A stretch of 64,000 bases of DNA from Hyphomicrobiales bacterium (GTDB lineage: Bacteria > Pseudomonadota > Alphaproteobacteria > Rhizobiales > Rhizobiaceae), in contig UBXV01000030.1 of assembly GCA_900469625.1 (NCBI GenBank), forward strand, positions 1-64,000, read 5' to 3'. The notes beneath the pieces are model-generated. The model saw only the letters and a list, made by a program, of their open reading frames with translations. It searched no databases and was not told where the DNA came from. Below are positions 63,794-64,000 of the stretch, piece after piece. Each line of letters begins with the position of its first letter. The first letter of the stretch is position 1. The position numbers were made by a program, and so were the translations under genes.

Positions 63794-64000
63794 TCAAACC
63801 GCCCAGCAGGAGCAGCCGAGCGCTCCGAAGAAGCCCTTGAGATCGGCGATCGGCAGTTTCGACGTCCAGGCACCGGCATGGTCGTGGCCATGCACACCGC
63901 AGTCGCTGGCGCAGCCGCAAGTGGAGATGGCTGTTCGACGGAGGGAGCGCTTGCCCGCCCCTTCCGGTTCGCCCCAGGCGGCGTATCCGCCGTAGGCCCT
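63794..64000 (-). CDS. 3' end of a Cys/His-rich protein (partial)
   Basis: The frame is open from the right edge to a TGA at 63794. The visible 68 residues contain TCGCASDCGVHGHDHAGAW and the C-terminal GALGCSCWAV, so five Cys and three His are concentrated in about 45 residues. This suggests metal binding, but I do not recognise the family. The start lies outside the window. It is upstream of the DoxX-MFS pair on the same strand, separated by 193 bp. Confidence 0.5.
   Translation of the reverse strand, partial: RAYGGYAAWGEPEGAGKRSLRRTAISTCGCASDCGVHGHDHAGAWTSKLPIADLKGFFGALGCSCWAV

Overview
The window is high-GC DNA with dense, mostly minus-strand operons, and it looks like an alphaproteobacterium of the Rhizobiaceae (Ensifer/Sinorhizobium/Rhizobium type). 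The evidence is the 2-aminoethylphosphonate cluster phnW-phnA-phnY, whose PhnY catalytic residues fall at Glu254 and Cys291 as in the characterised Sinorhizobium meliloti enzyme; an alphaproteobacterial LexA box (GTTC-N7-GTTC); a RirA-type iron box (TGA-N9-TCA); a BA14K protein; and a large load of ABC importers each paired with a local regulator. I see no rRNA, tRNA, CRISPR array, insertion sequence or obvious core gene. This accessory, catabolic content suggests a chromid or megaplasmid, but that is inference.

Layout. 1-9988: a peptide/opine-type ABC importer (dppABCD + oppF-like) with an amidase, the first codons of an isopropylmalate/tartrate dehydrogenase-like enzyme, an SDR, an aldehyde dehydrogenase and a GntR repressor. 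10240-12506: a glutathione transferase, an EamA exporter and its divergent Lrp-type regulator. 12544-15260: a two-gene DNA-repair unit, a radical-SAM protein plus a DUF4130-UdgX uracil-DNA glycosylase, with a LexA box directly before the first gene. 15439-20601: a DHFR-like reductase, a dimethylglycine/sarcosine dehydrogenase, a DeoR repressor and a GlxA-type AraC activator. 20703-32063: a phosphonate regulon (ABC importer, phnY, phnA, phnW, a Na/Pi-type transporter and a LysR regulator), in which a candidate operator recurs in all three promoter regions. 32313-41124: a Tlde1/DUF2778 protein, a purine/uracil permease with a nucleoside deaminase, an ABC exporter, a fatty-acid desaturase and a PhnD-like protein. 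41460-45808: a FecI-FecR-TonB-receptor signalling set with a 34-codon ORF wedged between fecI and fecR. 46019-48233: a YeeE/YedE sulfur transporter with a periplasmic thiosulfate sulfurtransferase. 48345-48938: the eroded 3' end of an FAD oxidoreductase gene. 49616-51934: a second TonB receptor. 52205-59573: a LacI-controlled Fe3+/phosphosugar-type ABC importer followed by an inositol-monophosphatase-family enzyme and a small dual-specificity-type phosphatase. 59839-64000: a BA14K protein, an alpha/beta hydrolase, a DoxX-MFS pair, and the 3' end of a Cys/His-rich ORF.

How the parts work together. Most blocks follow one plan: a transporter, the enzymes that process the import, and a regulator whose putative operator can be read in the promoter. 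The phosphonate block is the clearest. AEP is imported, transaminated by PhnW to phosphonoacetaldehyde, oxidised by PhnY to phosphonoacetate and hydrolysed by PhnA to acetate and phosphate. The most interesting less-explained items are the SOS-linked radical-SAM/UdgX operon, a 41-bp element shared by the alpha/beta-hydrolase and DoxX-MFS promoters, the fecI-fecR micro-ORF, and the importer with two phosphatases under a two-operator LacI-type switch.
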